From Owenia fusiformis (Eukaryota > Annelida > Polychaeta > Sabellida > Oweniidae), in contig CAIIXF020000005.1 of the NCBI GenBank assembly GCA_903813345.2, positions 7,689,375-7,753,374 on the forward strand: a stretch of DNA of 64,000 nucleotides. The letters are read 5' to 3'. The notes under the pieces were generated by a model. It did no database searches, was not told where the DNA came from, and was given only the letters and a program-made list of their open reading frames with translations. Every line of letters begins with the position of its first letter. Positions within the stretch are counted from its first letter, which is position 1. A program made the translations under genes and the position numbers. Of this stretch, positions 22,949-35,496 are shown piece by piece.

Positions 22949-25900
22949 TTATGTATTCCAATTTAAATCTATGTCAGGGGAGCTTTGGCTATTTATATCA
23001 TTTAATACTATAGTTGGCCTATTCACATCCTGTTCTATTATGCCACAGGGTTGACTATTAGACATACTGATTCCATTTTTATTTAACATCGCACGTTCGC
23101 TTTTTGACTGTTTTGTACTTGGATTTTGAATCTGTGGCTGATCTGAATCAAGTGTTGCATAGTTTTTATCAGGAGTTTTGGACACCAACGCTGAGTCGTT
23201 TATGTTTGATTCGTCCTGTGAATAGAGACTCATTGAACCCGGTATACCGAACTCAAATCCTTCTATTGTGGTTCCCGTGCCGCATGATCCACGGGATGCA
23301 CAAGAAAGCAGATCGCGGGCGCGTTGTGGATGAGCAGGACGACCAATGCTGAACGAGTGGTTGGTAGATAACGCCTCTGTTGTAGCACTGTCAAGGATGT
23401 CATTAAGACTGGCGTCTTGGAATCTGGAACTGGAAACAATAATACAAATAACTGTAAATGCTTTTTATTTAATAGTTGTCAAAGTAGATGGTCCCCCACA
23501 GCCGTAAATTCATAATCTCGTTCAAGCACTTTGATTCATTTACCAATGAAATATTTATTTCTTTAATCTAATATTTTAATTCAATTGGATTTAATCCGAT
23601 ATTGATCGAGTGATGAAACAAACCTATCCACATCATGATCAAGTTCATGGTCGGAATCTTCTATTTTTGAGCTTCGTTCGCTGGAAGACGCTTCAGTATC
23701 GCCAGGCGTCGATGTTTCCACCTCTGTGGGTCCAGGGTATGGAGGAGGGTCGCCCATTTCTGCAGCGTATACCGGAGGGTCAATGCCTGGAAATCACAAA
23801 AGTCATTGATTTTGAATTTTAAGGTGAAGTTTTTACCCAAAAGTTATTGATTTTAGTATTTTGAGGTGAAGTTTTTAAATTTTCCTTGGTGAGGGCACTT
23901 AAAATTGTGAAACATATCTGATGAAAAAGTCAGAACCTGAGAATAATGAAATTGTTTCAGGACCAAAATGTTAAATCATTTATAAGTCCAGTCTCATCCG
24001 AGTACAGCATAATCAAACCGAGTGTACCAAGGTCATTGAGAATACCAAAGACGAGTTAAGCTCACACATTTCGATTAGCAATAGCGATCATCATCCTATC
24101 TATTGGGACTTGTTATTAACATACAAGTATATTCCTCTCCGTCGGGAGCAACAATTATGAGATTAATTGACCGGTGGCAATGCTCACGTAACTAAGGAAA
24201 CTGAGCAACATGATCCAAAGGAATGACATTTGCCCAGCAGTTTTGCCTTAAATCGAGACATTCCAAAGGGGAAATGAGATTTCTTTCTTGGCACAATGAG
24301 AACAACTTACATTTTTCAAAACATATTTCCATGGATATTTAAACGTAGGCTCGATAGACATGCTATGCCATAATACATCAACTGAATCGTTGAACCTGGC
24401 CTTCAAAAGGTTGTAGATATGTAATTTGTCAAAATATTCTAAGACCTCACCTTGACTTTCCACAATAAGAATTCACATAAATGTGTGTGATGAAAATAAC
24501 ATGGGAATTAGTATTGAATAAATCAGCCTGATCGTGTACTCAGGAAGGTGACGATGAGGTGGGGACCTTAAGCACCCTATGCAGACAGAGCCTGTGGGAA
24601 ATATTGGGTGCGGAGCAAATGAGCGGAGGGTGCGGAGCTAACGGTCATTTTTGAATTTAAATTTGGGATATTTCTGAAACTAAGCCGTTTTGGGACTTCA
24701 AATATACCAAGATATGTGTATTTGACACCAAATATCAATACAATTGTGAAAATAGTAGCGCAATTCATTCTATAGCGACGCAGTGTGCCTTAAACCTTTC
24801 CCAGACCTAGTATTTTGAAATTATCCTTTTAATACTGAGTCCCCAGCATTCATAAAAAATGGTGTTCAAGGTACACTATCTATACAAATTATTTTTGCAT
24901 CTTGGAAGCCAGGCAGTATCTGTGTGATTTTATAAAAAATCGGAAATGTTTTTCAGATATGAGCCCCCTCTAAATATTGGGTGCGGAGGAGCTCCATAAA
25001 CGTACCTCCGCACCCAATATTTAGAGGGGGCTCATATCTGAAGAACATTTCCGAATTTTTATAAAATCACACAGATACTGCCTGGCTTCCAAAGTGCAAA
25101 AATAATTTGCATGGGTAGTGTATCTTGAACACCATTTTTTATGAATGCTGGGGACGCAGTATTAAAAGGATATGTCTCAAAATATATAGGTCTGGGAAAT
25201 GTTTAAGGCATACTGCGTCGCTATAAAATGAATTGCACTACTATTTTAACAATTTTATTGATATTTGGTGTCAAGAGACACATATCTTGGTATATCTGAA
25301 GTCCCAAAACGGCTTAGTTTCAGAAATATCCCAATTTTAAATTCAGAAAATGACCGTTAGCTCCGCACCCTCCGCTCATTTGCGCCGCACCCAATATTTC
25401 CCACAGGCTCTGTCTGCATAGGGTGTTAAGGCAAATGTCATTGTAATAATTTTAACAATTACAAATATAAAGCTTGGGTTGTTATAAGTCAGAATGTCAT
25501 CAAACAGGGTGTATTTAAACCAAACTAGCCTTGCCTAGGTCACACTTTATTCATTTCTACTTTTATTTAATTGAAGATTGGGATCAATAAAAAAGATACG
25601 ACTTCTAGGCAAGGCTAAATCCAAACCAACAACACTAAATATTTGGCCATAGATTTCTTTAATATGGATGCGTACTATACCTTGATATGGGTGATTGGAA
25701 TGATGTGGGCACACTGTATATGTTAGTGTGTAACCATTACTGTTAGTTTCCAGGCGTTCACAGCCATGCCTACCATCTGAAAATGAAAACATGACGCCGT
25801 GAATTTGTTATCCTTTTGAAAAATTAAATAAAATGTCCAAGACAGTAAAGATCACATTTTAAAGTCGAGGTGAGTTGCAGAGGTAAATTATTTTGAGGTC

Positions 25901-28851
25901 ATTATTAGATGCATTTTAAGTGATTATACAGTCATACATACAACTTAAGAAATAACTAGACGAGAAGTGTTCCGTTATTATTTAAACCCACCTACGAGGG
26001 CCGTTCAATATCCTAAACCCCATCACGTCAACGACTGACAACAATCGTTCAATAAATACCAATACAAATGTTCATGTTGATTAAAGAATCAAAAAGAAAT
26101 CTTCAGTTATTAAACATCCCTCGAAAGTGTAATCAACTGAGACTGTGGTCGATTATGCAGCCACAGTACTGATCTATGATAAACTGGAATCGAGAAAATA
26201 TTCTATGTACCAGCTCGGTTGCGCTCTTTACGTCGTTTGTACAATGGGCAGCAGGAGCAACAGCAGCAAACCAGTAGGGCAATGACAACCAGCACTATAA
26301 CGCCACCTATCGAACCACCAAGCACAAAGGGCAAACTGTAAAATAACATTTACACTAATTTTACTTGATATAAAAAAGGAACTGTGTTATGCAAAATATA
26401 GACCCGCAAATATAGGCATTATCTATTGGTACTCATTCCAATGGAATGATATGATCTCAAGATAGTTTTTGACTCATTTAGTTTTTGTTGAAGTGGAATC
26501 ATTTCGGGTCTATTGAGCAGTAATTGTTACACGGTGAACCAAGATATATTAACCCATAGACATATTGCAACTTAATGCAATTGAGAATCCGGTTGGGACT
26601 TCAACTTACTCAAAACTCGATATAGCATACAGTGATCCATGCATATGCTCACATCTGATAAATAAACTATATATTTGATTTATGTATATTTGATGCATTG
26701 GCAGATAGATTTATGAGATCTGACACTTAAAAACAGGTGAAAGGTGTTTTATTGCTATTAAAATACGTTTCTTTACCAAGAACATAATTATAAAACACAT
26801 TTTTCTTCTGGCGCAAGTGTAAAGAATTCATTATAGTCGTCATATATTGTTAATATAACCATGCACCTCTATCCCCTATTTTAAGAGGTTCTCTATGGGC
26901 AGAAGTAAATATTAACAACATGCATGGGCGTAGCCGGGGGAGGGGGTACGACGATACGATGGGTGCGTCATGTGCGATCACTTCTTGACATATTGCCGGG
27001 TACGCCTCTGGCAGTGGACTGTTTTGGTTCACACAGTTCAAGTTGTCACAGTGGTTTCTAACGCTGACGAGTCCTTTCTCGACGAACAAAAGAAATGTTC
27101 ACCTTGAAACCTTACAGCTTACACTTATCCTGGGGTCCGTTTTTGGAACCGTCATAATCTACGATTTAGTCTCGGAATCGTAAGTTACGATCGCACAAAA
27201 ACGAGCCCCTGAGATCTTGAGACTTTTGCAGACGTAGATCTGTCTGTTTAAAGAACTGAAGAAGGGAAATGGAACTCTCAAAGGGGTAGCTGTAGGTGCC
27301 TAAGTGATGAGAGAGTGTATATCCTCGGATATTGCTAATCAGCATTTCACTACCTGCAGAGAATCTGATGAAAAATATGCTGGAAATACATGATCCCATT
27401 TTATGAATAGCAGAGATTTTGCTAACATACATAGGATAACGTAACTTTTCAGGAACAAGGCGATGGAAAGTATATCAACTTGTAACTTTCCCACATGTTT
27501 AAAAACTGACATTTTTAACATCTTTATACAAAATAGACATGATTCTAGACATCTTTTCACAATTCGTTATTGTTGTGGCAGTATACGCCGCCAGGCCTGT
27601 GGCCAATTCTTTCAAAATCATGTAGTTTTTCACCATTTTGAGCACCAAATTTGAACGCCCCTGGAATTTATAAAACACTGAACCCCCTCTTTGGCAAATC
27701 TGAATACGGACCCGAGCGCCAACACCCGCTAATACTTATCAATATACGGATATATTATTTAGTTTAGTTTAATAACATGTCACTACGGATTGATTATCTT
27801 ATTTTTCTTTGATTATCGCATTTTTCAAAAACAACCTAACCTTATTAGTCTTAACAAATGGGAAATAAAATAAAGCACCTTCAAGGGAAAGATAAGATCA
27901 ATAGCAACTAAAGATTAATTGATTTCACAGGGATGATTTAGAAGCTAAATTATACGCTAGATTACTCAATCGATTTTTATTCTATTAGTTATAAGGTTGA
28001 TGGACTCCATGCCTTTGACAGAAACTTATCAATTCGGCTATTATCAGAAAATGTAATCATAACATTCAAAGAATTGGTCGTGACGATGAATGATGCTTAA
28101 CTAATATTTCAACTTAATATAACACAGCAGTTGTATATTAATTTAACGAAGGGCGCGTTTATTGAAGTTGGGTAACTAACTATATCACGGTGGTTGAAGA
28201 TCGCGCGGTCCAGACTTACATGCCTATCCAAAACCGAGGCTGCAACGCTTGCTAGTCAACGTTTGTACTCGACAAACTCGACATACTACTAGTATTGAGA
28301 TTCGATCAAAATCATGTAAAAGCACATCTTTTAGCAACTGCAATTTGCGATGATTTTTACTGTACACGGGTACGATAGTGACATTCATGTTCAAAATCAT
28401 CGTTGAATGCCTTTATCTTAATATATATTAGGCAACACAAGAAAAATAAATGAACTGTTAAACTTGATAAGCCAAACAAACAATTTTCTTTGATCTAAAC
28501 CCTTGGAAACTCAAATTATAGAAGCGTCACGACCGTCAGCCTGTGGTTCAATTCCAAAGCCAATAATACTCTCAATCTATACTGACCATTGGACTTTCAG
28601 AGCTTACCATTTTGTACTAAAAAGGTACGAAATCATGTTCCATGAAGTTCAACAAAGTTGTATCACGCCTACTTACGCTGGTAGGGTATCTGGTAGTGGT
28701 GTAGGTGTGGATGGTGGGCAGCAGTAGCGATATGTAGTGTTCCCGCAACATATTTCTACGGGAGGATTATCCTTCCACATCGGACAGAAGAACCCGTTGT
28801 TCCAGATACCATAATTGTCCACATATCCTGAGCAGTATTCTTTTTTGCTCC
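22949..28851 (-). CDS. Shisa-family single-pass membrane adaptor, 5' end not located
   Basis: Five exons in transcript order: 28851-28677, 26335-26211, 25776-25681, 23786-23624 and 23429-22949, all GT-AG and in phase, about 345 residues. Exon 1 of this list holds the Shisa cysteine domain: EYCSGYVDNYGIWNNGFFCP, then ICCGN and YRYCC. The next exon encodes a transmembrane helix (GGSIGGVIVLVVIALLV) running into CCCCSCC and a basic stop-transfer KRRKER. The cytoplasmic tail has GDPPPYPG, a PPxY motif that binds WW domains in this family, and a serine- and asparagine-rich end. Family members act in ER/membrane trafficking of Wnt and FGF receptors or as glutamate-receptor auxiliary subunits; which applies here cannot be told. 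The N-terminal signal peptide needs an upstream exon supplying one base, or possibly the open frame that extends to an ATG at 28930. The intron before the PPxY exon contains a large TTAA foldback element. Confidence 0.85.
24568..25429. mobile_element. 862 bp TTAA-flanked foldback element in a Shisa-like intron
   Basis: Two arms of about 415-430 bp are inverted copies of each other, meeting at about 24990 around GGTGCGGAGG...CCTCCGCACC. The outer ends read CACCCTATGCAGACAGAGCC and its complement, and TTAA stands at both edges (24568-24571 and 25426-25429), with one extra G on the left. Small ORFs inside are not genes. Arm identity is high but with scattered substitutions and indels, so it is older than the element at 14944. 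Confidence 0.85.
26211..26335 (-). CDS. Shisa-like transmembrane exon with juxtamembrane cysteine cluster
   Basis: It encodes LPFVLGGSIGGVIVLVVIALL, then VCCCCSCCPLYKRRKERNRAG. Six cysteines at the inner membrane face are typical candidate S-palmitoylation sites. The phases fit the neighbouring exons (2 in, 1 out). Confidence 0.85.
27590..27716. repeat. truncated relative of the 1364-1567 MITE
   Basis: It shares AATTCTTTCAAAATCATG, AGTTTTTCACCATTTTGAGC and AACACTGAACCCCC with the copy at 1364, but the ends have decayed and the middle is deleted. It lies in a Shisa-like intron. Confidence 0.65.
28677..28851 (-). CDS. Shisa cysteine-rich domain exon
   Basis: The acceptor TTTCAG precedes 28851 and the donor GTAAGT follows 28677; it enters in phase 1 and leaves in phase 2. 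Six cysteines appear in the Shisa order C, C, CC, CC within about 40 residues, followed by a proline/threonine linker (STPTPLPDTLPA) up to the membrane exon. Confidence 0.85.
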
Positions 28852-28960
28852 CTGAAACATATGTACGTAGGCAGCTCATAAAATAACAAGAAAACATAGA
28901 CGAATACACTCCTCTGAAAATGTTTGGCAACCAGAATTCCCATTTCGGACGACGTGGTTA

Positions 28961-29146
28961 AAGCCTCAGTCACATTTGGTCTACGGTCAAGGTGGTCTTA
29001 CGGCGGCCGTAGCTTCACAAAATCGATGTAGAAAATCTGCTATGATATCGTAGGGCTTATCCCTATGTTTATGCTGCATGATTCTCTCAATTTTGGGAAG
29101 CTACGGCCGCCGTACGATTGCTGTAGATCAAATGTGACTGAAGCTT
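28961..29146. mobile_element. 186 bp MITE just upstream of the Shisa domain exon
   Basis: AAGCCTCAGTCACATTTGGT (28961) is mirrored by the complement of AAGCTTCAGTCACATTTGAT at the right end, a 24 bp terminal repeat with two mismatches. A second inner pair, TTACGGCGGCCGTAGCT and AGCTACGGCCGCCGTACG, is also inverted. Confidence 0.8.
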
Positions 29147-30342
29147 AATATAAGTCTGTTTACGTTTGGCGATTTCACATAATTCCTTGAATGAAGTTTT
29201 TCATTTACCAAACCTTTGGAGGGGATGTTGGTGAGCAGAGTGGAATCGTAACTTCTTCGGAAAACTATTGTCTATACTGTTATGTGAATTATTTCACAAT
29301 TTACTCCTACTAACACCGTTTCTAAGGATGTAGTGTTGTATGATAAATATTGAAAACAACATCAAACAGCAGGATTCTTAGATGTAGGCTTGAATAAAAT
29401 AGAATGGCATAGAAACTGAGGAAGAATAATTCAATCATCGACAGAACTGGAATTAGAATGAAGGAAATGTGTTTTGTTAGGTTGTTCATGATCGTTGGCA
29501 TTACCTGAATTCAATTAGTTATGATCGACATTGGATGGCTATCTCCTTGTGTCTGACAAGTTAAAATAAACAATTTGGAACTAAAGATTTTCTTTATTTT
29601 ATCACCTGGACAAAAATCTCTCTACTAAACCCAACTACTGAAATTGTTACTTTTAGTATTTGGTAAATGATTCGTAACTTTTTCGATGTAATTGAGGTGA
29701 AAAACGCACGACTGATCGATGTTAGAAGCCATGAATGAATGCGCTTATTGAGATGAGCGTCATTATATTCTCTTGATGATATGTCGGAGTACAAAAAGAA
29801 AAGACAGATAATAGCACTGCTACACTGAACTATGATTTTTTTTAAAAAATGGGATGAAAATTCGAAACATAGCTCGACTTATTGTCGATATTCTTCTATA
29901 TTATTCAAACATCTTCTGGTGAGCTCGTCGAACACTAGGCCATGCCAACCATTGCTTTGCAAGATTATTAAAGTGTCTTTCTAAGACTTAGAAGGAAAAA
30001 TGTGAGATTTCGAGCCATATGTCTCAAGAAAATGCTCTTACCTTTCTAGTAGGATGAGTCCAGGTGCCAAAAACAGCTGATCAAAGGATATATATCATTT
30101 TCTAATTGAAAATTTTTGTTGAGCCCTGCATTTTTAGCACTGTTTTGACAGGAAGTCATACCCAAAATGAAAACTGAATAAAACAACCTTTATCCTAAAT
30201 GTAGATCAAAATACTTACTCAGACATGCAAAATGTTATTATTAGTAGTAATGCTGATCATTTTTAAGAAATTTAAGCATGTAAATAAGACTTTTTTCGTC
30301 CATGATTATATAGATAAAGAATTTCTTCCTTCAGGAAGCTTT

Positions 30343-30424
30343 GGCAGTTTTGTGTAGTGGTTAGAGCTTTGGGCTCAAACAGACTTTTATTCCAAAAAAT
30401 CTGGGTTCAAATCCCTCCAGTGGA
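30343..30424 (+). repeat. tRNA-like sequence, probable tRNA-derived SINE head or tRNA pseudogene
   Basis: TGTAGTGGTTAGAGC fits a pol III A box and GGGTTCAAATCCC fits a B box and T arm, about 45 bp apart. A convincing acceptor stem and anticodon stem cannot be formed, and no poly-A or tandem 3' tail is obvious, so it is not called a functional tRNA. Confidence 0.5.
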
Positions 30425-30868
30425 ATATGTTTTTATTCTTTATTTTTGTTTTTTTTTCATTTTGATCCACAATATTTCTAAAATAAATTTTTGTATATGG
30501 CACCTAAACCATATTTAGTATTTCCAAAGGTTTTAATTTTTAGATGAAATCATAGAAAGTTACTTTAAGCTCAAAGATATAAAAATCTTGATTTTGGTTG
30601 TTACGTGCCAGCTTTGGCACATGGCTCCCATCAATAACATATTTGTAATTTTAATATGGTATTTCACGACACTCTTGGGCCAAATATCTAATCAGAAATA
30701 ATCATTGGTAACGAGATTATACTCATGGACGATTCGAGCTGGTTTATATAATTTGATTCCATCCCCATGCACAAGGCCAATTTGGTGTTTGAGTTTCATT
30801 TTCGATGATCTATGGACGTAATGAGCCTATTGTTCGTTTGCAGGGATTGTAGAACGTCAATGTCTAAC

Positions 30869-31048
30869 CTTGTATTCACGAATGCAACTAACGCCTGTCG
30901 GCTACCGGATTAACCTAGTATTTTATGACTAACTCATTTGAATATGAATGGAATAGTGGCAGGTATTATTCATATTTAAAGGAGTTTCCAATAAAATACT
31001 AGGTTAATCCGGTAGCCGACAGGCGTTAGTTGCATTCGCGAATACAAG
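30869..31048. repeat. hairpin with 58 bp near-perfect arms
   Basis: 30869-30926 (CTTGTATTCACGAATGCAAC...) is the reverse complement of 30991-31048 with one mismatch, around a 64 bp AT-rich loop. Confidence 0.9.
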
Positions 31049-31189
31049 CTTAGTTCTGTAAAATTCAATGAAAGATATAACCTCCGGGAATCATAAAAAA
31101 GGTTCATCGTTGGAATTGTCCTTTTTGGGCAAGAAAGAATCCTACTCCTAACTTTTCTGCTCTCCAAAAACGTAAAGCATGAAATTCTT

Positions 31190-31283
31190 CATCCTCCGAT
31201 CACAGGGCTTCAAAAGCCAGAATATATTCTTTCTTTTTAAAGAAGAAGGAGGTACGGATTCTGGATACCTGCTTAGGAGGATG
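31190..31283. mobile_element. MITE copy 1 of a 9 bp-TSD family
   Basis: It begins CATCCTCCGATCACAGGGCT and ends CCTGCTTAGGAGGATG. GAAATTCTT is duplicated at 31181-31189 and 31284-31292. At 94 bp it is the shortest of the three copies (others at 56100-56347 and 57965-58098). A 9 bp duplication is typical of Mutator-like elements. Confidence 0.85.
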
Positions 31284-32440
31284 GAAATTCTTCAGTGCTT
31301 ACTATGTATGAGCACTTCATTCTGATCATCTCATCGTTCTGTTGCAGATGTCCACATGTAAAGAGCTGGAGGACGCATGGGGTACTACGATTATGACTTC
31401 TTGGAGTAGACATTCGATGAGAAAAGATGTGATCAAGTAGCGTGACAAGTCAATCAATGAATCATTCCTTTTTTTTAAAACTAAGCCCATGTGTTTTATT
31501 ATTGATATTGACTTTAAATAGCATTACTTTTTCAGCATGTAAAGAAAGTTCTCATCCATCACAATCATGTATGTAATATTCATCACAATAATGTCCTTTC
31601 TTACAACTGATGTGGAGTGGCATTTGAATGGAAATGCGATGGTTATCAGAATGGTTTAGAAATCAAATCAAGAAAATAAAGACTTATTGTTAGTCTAAGA
31701 CCCAGAAAGATTTTTATATCTAGATGTTTATTTGGTGAAAGAGTCAAACTTAACCGAATGTAAATATTAGCCAAAATCATAGTCTTGGGTGCCAGTATTA
31801 CTATTTGCTGTAGCATTACCATGAATATATTCATTTTCAACATGCAACCTGTTACCAAGGTGAAGTACACACTCTAGTTATTGCGGACAACAGTTGACAA
31901 TACATTGGCGAACGTTCAGAAAAGATCTATCCAATTTCTCCTCTGGGATATAATTGCCCATAATTATAAAATTATATTTTATTGCCACGAGGCCAATTAT
32001 TTTATGAAATATGACATAAGTGACATTTATGTTGCATGTACACAGAGCTGTAACCCTGAGTGTCAGGGCCTACTACATGAAGCTCTCTTTTAAGATTGCA
32101 AAATCAAAACTATTGGAAATGGTATTGCCTTGTACAGAATTTAACAAAAATAAAGTAATGACTTTGAGATCATTCATGAGTCTTGTATCCGATTTTGACC
32201 CACACAAGGCGTTTCACACGATGAAAGACGCCTTAGGGCCGGAAAGGAAGGATTTGATGCAATACCAATCGCATTGAATCTGATTTTGTTCCATATTAAA
32301 TAAAGTGTCCTGTTTGCAAAAAAACATTTTTCTAACTACTATACTACCATTAAGGAATACCAAAGTCATTCGGAGCATAAAAACGTTTTACAAAATCTTA
32401 TATAAGTATTCATTGTACCGTGAACGCTAATACCAAATTA

Positions 32441-33190
32441 ATAACAAAGTAAAAGAGCACGTGGGTTATCGCAAACAATTTCAGAAGGTTATATCTTGTA
32501 TTATGACTATTTTCTGATAATGAAGACAAGTTTATCTTTTAGATCAATTCATTATCTCTAAGAAAATTATGCACAGTAATAATAAATTCAAACAAACTCG
32601 GAGATATTTAACTAGCAATTAACCCATCAACACACTTTTTGACCCCACTTTGAAGATGTTGACCCCATTTTCACCAAAAATGCAATCATTTTTTACAATG
32701 TTTAATGCATTACTATTCTTTATTTTGATGTATAAAATAGTTCTTGAAAGAAAAACTTAATTGCATTAAGATAAGTGTTCCCCATGTTATTTCTCCATTG
32801 AAAAATCTCATGCTATCCATTGGTTTCAGTTCATTTTGGTCATCCAAATTGAATATCTTTAAAGTCCCTGGAGCAATCAAATTTTTCTTTTAGGAAATCG
32901 AACATGTCTCAAAGCACATTCTAATTATGCATTCAACAATATAATAATGGGTTGCATTTTTGGTGAAAACTAGGTCAACATTTTTGAAAAAGTATGTTGA
33001 TTGGTCCATTGCCCCTTCAATATCACTTAGGTCTGATTAACTAAATTATCATTATATATACTTTTCTTGAAGATAATGAATGGATCTAAAAGATACACCC
33101 ATGTTCATGATCAGAAAATATTCATAATTCAAGTTAGAATCGTTTGAAATTGTTTGCGATAACCTACGTGCTCCTTTTCTAAGTTATAAC
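32441..33190. mobile_element. about 750 bp foldback element with long imperfect arms
   Basis: AGCACGTGGGTTATCGCAAA (about 32456) is mirrored at the right end (TTTGCGATAACCTACGTGCT). Inner segments such as TTTTCACCAAAAATGCAA and ATCTTTTAGATC are also inverted. Each arm is roughly 240 bp with many substitutions. Confidence 0.75.
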
Positions 33191-34354
33191 TAAAAACGTA
33201 ATCTGCATCATCTCCCTCTCTAATACATTTACGATGATAGATTACCTTTCGTTATTCCGTTATCCTTTCTTGGCATGATCTATCCTAAATAATATCCAGC
33301 GTTTCTTTATCCGAGTCTAGGGTCAACGTAATCGCACGTTACATCAAACTCCGTGTCGCGTAGTTTATCAACAGTATCGGAAATAAGTGTTTTATGGCTG
33401 TAGCCGATAACGACACGTGTGTTTTGGTCCAGTTTACGATACAGATGTTAAGATGTATGTTCAATAAATATGATATTTTTATGTATGGTTAGGCCTATAT
33501 ATACCATACTCTCTGCAATCTTCCGATCTCAACTAATGATCCATCATATTCCAAATTAGATTAACGTGCATTTTTGTTTAGTTGGGAACATTAGCTAACA
33601 TTCGTAGACGATGTATCTTAGATTCCAGCTAATATGCTGGATCTCAGATAACATAAGGTAGAACTAGAAGGCAAATTTTAGTTGTCCGTCTCTGGTCAAA
33701 AGAGAACTTGTTTTAACTTTTTTCTAAACTAATCCATGTTTATTCAAAATGAATAAAATTGAAAATGCGCTGATGCGAATTAACAATTTAATCCTAGAAT
33801 TTTATCGATCACGTTGTACATTTGTGGATCCAGTTCCAGTTATTACTTTTTCAACATCACCACATTTTGTCGATCCAATTTCTTCATTCGATTCCTGGTG
33901 AATGAAACTGAATAGGACTTTCATATGATGCCACTAACCACTAAATTATGACATCGCTTTAACTATAGGCCAATTATTCCATTCGGCAAATAAATTCAAG
34001 ATCAACTGATCAATTCTGCTTGCCGCGACAGCACACTGGATTTAATTCCATCAATCTCTTATTCTCCATCCCAGTCTTTTGTCTCTTATGTTGGATTTAG
34101 GGGATTGTATCGTGTTTCTTGTCTGTTCAGTAACAATAGAGACGATACGTCCGTATCCCAGGGGTTACACGGTATTGTGATACGCTTGAATCAAACGTAT
34201 TGAAGATCCACGCACTGAGCGTTTTATTCCACCGGGACTTAAACAATTTTCTCTATTCTCACGAACTGAAGTTTAATTTGCCTATAGGCAGTGTCTTATC
34301 TAATATTATTTTGACATCGATCTGATGTGAATAAGCGGTACTTATATATTGTAC

Positions 34355-34700
34355 TGTATCGGTTACGTCGTGGCTGTTTTATTGTATCGGTTACGTCGTG
34401 TCTGTTTTGTAATATAGGTCAGGCCACGCCTATTTTATAATTGTATCCGTTACGTCGTGCCTGTTTTGTATTGTATCAGTAAGGCTGTGCCTTTTTATAT
34501 TTTGTCCGTTCTGCCATGACTGTTTTATACTGTATAGGTTACATCGTGCCTGTTTTATAACTTGTATCGGTTACGTCGTGCCTGTTTTGCATTGTATCAG
34601 TTACGTCGTGCATATTTTATATTGTATCGGTTATGTCGTGCCTGTTTTGTATTGAATCAGTTATGTCATGCATGTTTGTACTGTATTGGTTATGTCGTTT
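34355..34700. repeat. about 31 bp minisatellite, roughly 11 diverged copies
   Basis: Units are variants of TGTATCGGTTACGTCGTGCC followed by TGTTTTRTA. Spacing varies between about 28 and 33 bp. Confidence 0.85.
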
Positions 34701-34897
34701 TGTTTTTTATTTGTGCCTTGGTTGTATCTGTTTGACTCTTTTGGAGTCTCACAGGTTGTCGCTGATTGTGTCTGGTCACGGGCTTACTGGCTTAAAGTCG
34801 TCTCTCAGTTTTAGTAAAACAAGTTACATATCCCACATCGTCAGAAAATGATTTATCCAGACTTCGCCAATCCTCTCTATTCATTTCACCAAGAGTC

Positions 34898-34935
34898 AAT
34901 AAATAAATAAGCAAATAAATGAATAAATAAGCAAT
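34898..34935. repeat. AAATA-type microsatellite
   Basis: Interrupted AATAAATAAATAAGCAAATA tract. Confidence 0.7.
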
Positions 34936-35496
34936 TTCTGAACGTGTGTTAAGAATGAATATATTTTATATGTTTACTATTCGCAACTAGAACGACTTTG
35001 GACAGTAAAGTCATTGTACATCTTTCTTTAGAGGAGACTGTTTTATTGGGCTGTCAACATTAGTTATGATCACTTATGCCTGAATTGAGATTTACTTTAC
35101 TGCTAAAAGCATTTTGAAATCTATACAACGTGCTGTCTTCGAAAACAAGATGAAACGGGTTAATTACAAAAACAGCAACGTGACTACACGAAATGACGAA
35201 CAATTTTGATATAGCTGGAATAGTACCTTAGAGCGATTATAAATTGCCTCAAGTTATGATGTATCATTCATGATTTGGCCTATGCCCATTTGACATCTAT
35301 GTTTCGCTGCTTATGAAAATGAAATTGCATCATCATAAAACGTGTGACCTTATCAATTTCGAAGGAGGTAACGTCTGTATGAATAATTAAACAATGATTT
35401 GGCTTGTAATAATAATATGGAGGTTTTTACATTTATGAATGAGTACATGTATATATCTATTGGCGGGAGTAAAGTAGGCGAGGTTGTTGTTAGAGT

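Noticed and set aside
30343-30424. Functional tRNA gene
   Set aside because: The A and B boxes fit, but acceptor and anticodon stems do not form, so it is listed only as a tRNA-like repeat.
32020-32277. 85-codon ORF
   Set aside because: It looks somewhat protein-like, but no family, splice context or duplication supports it.
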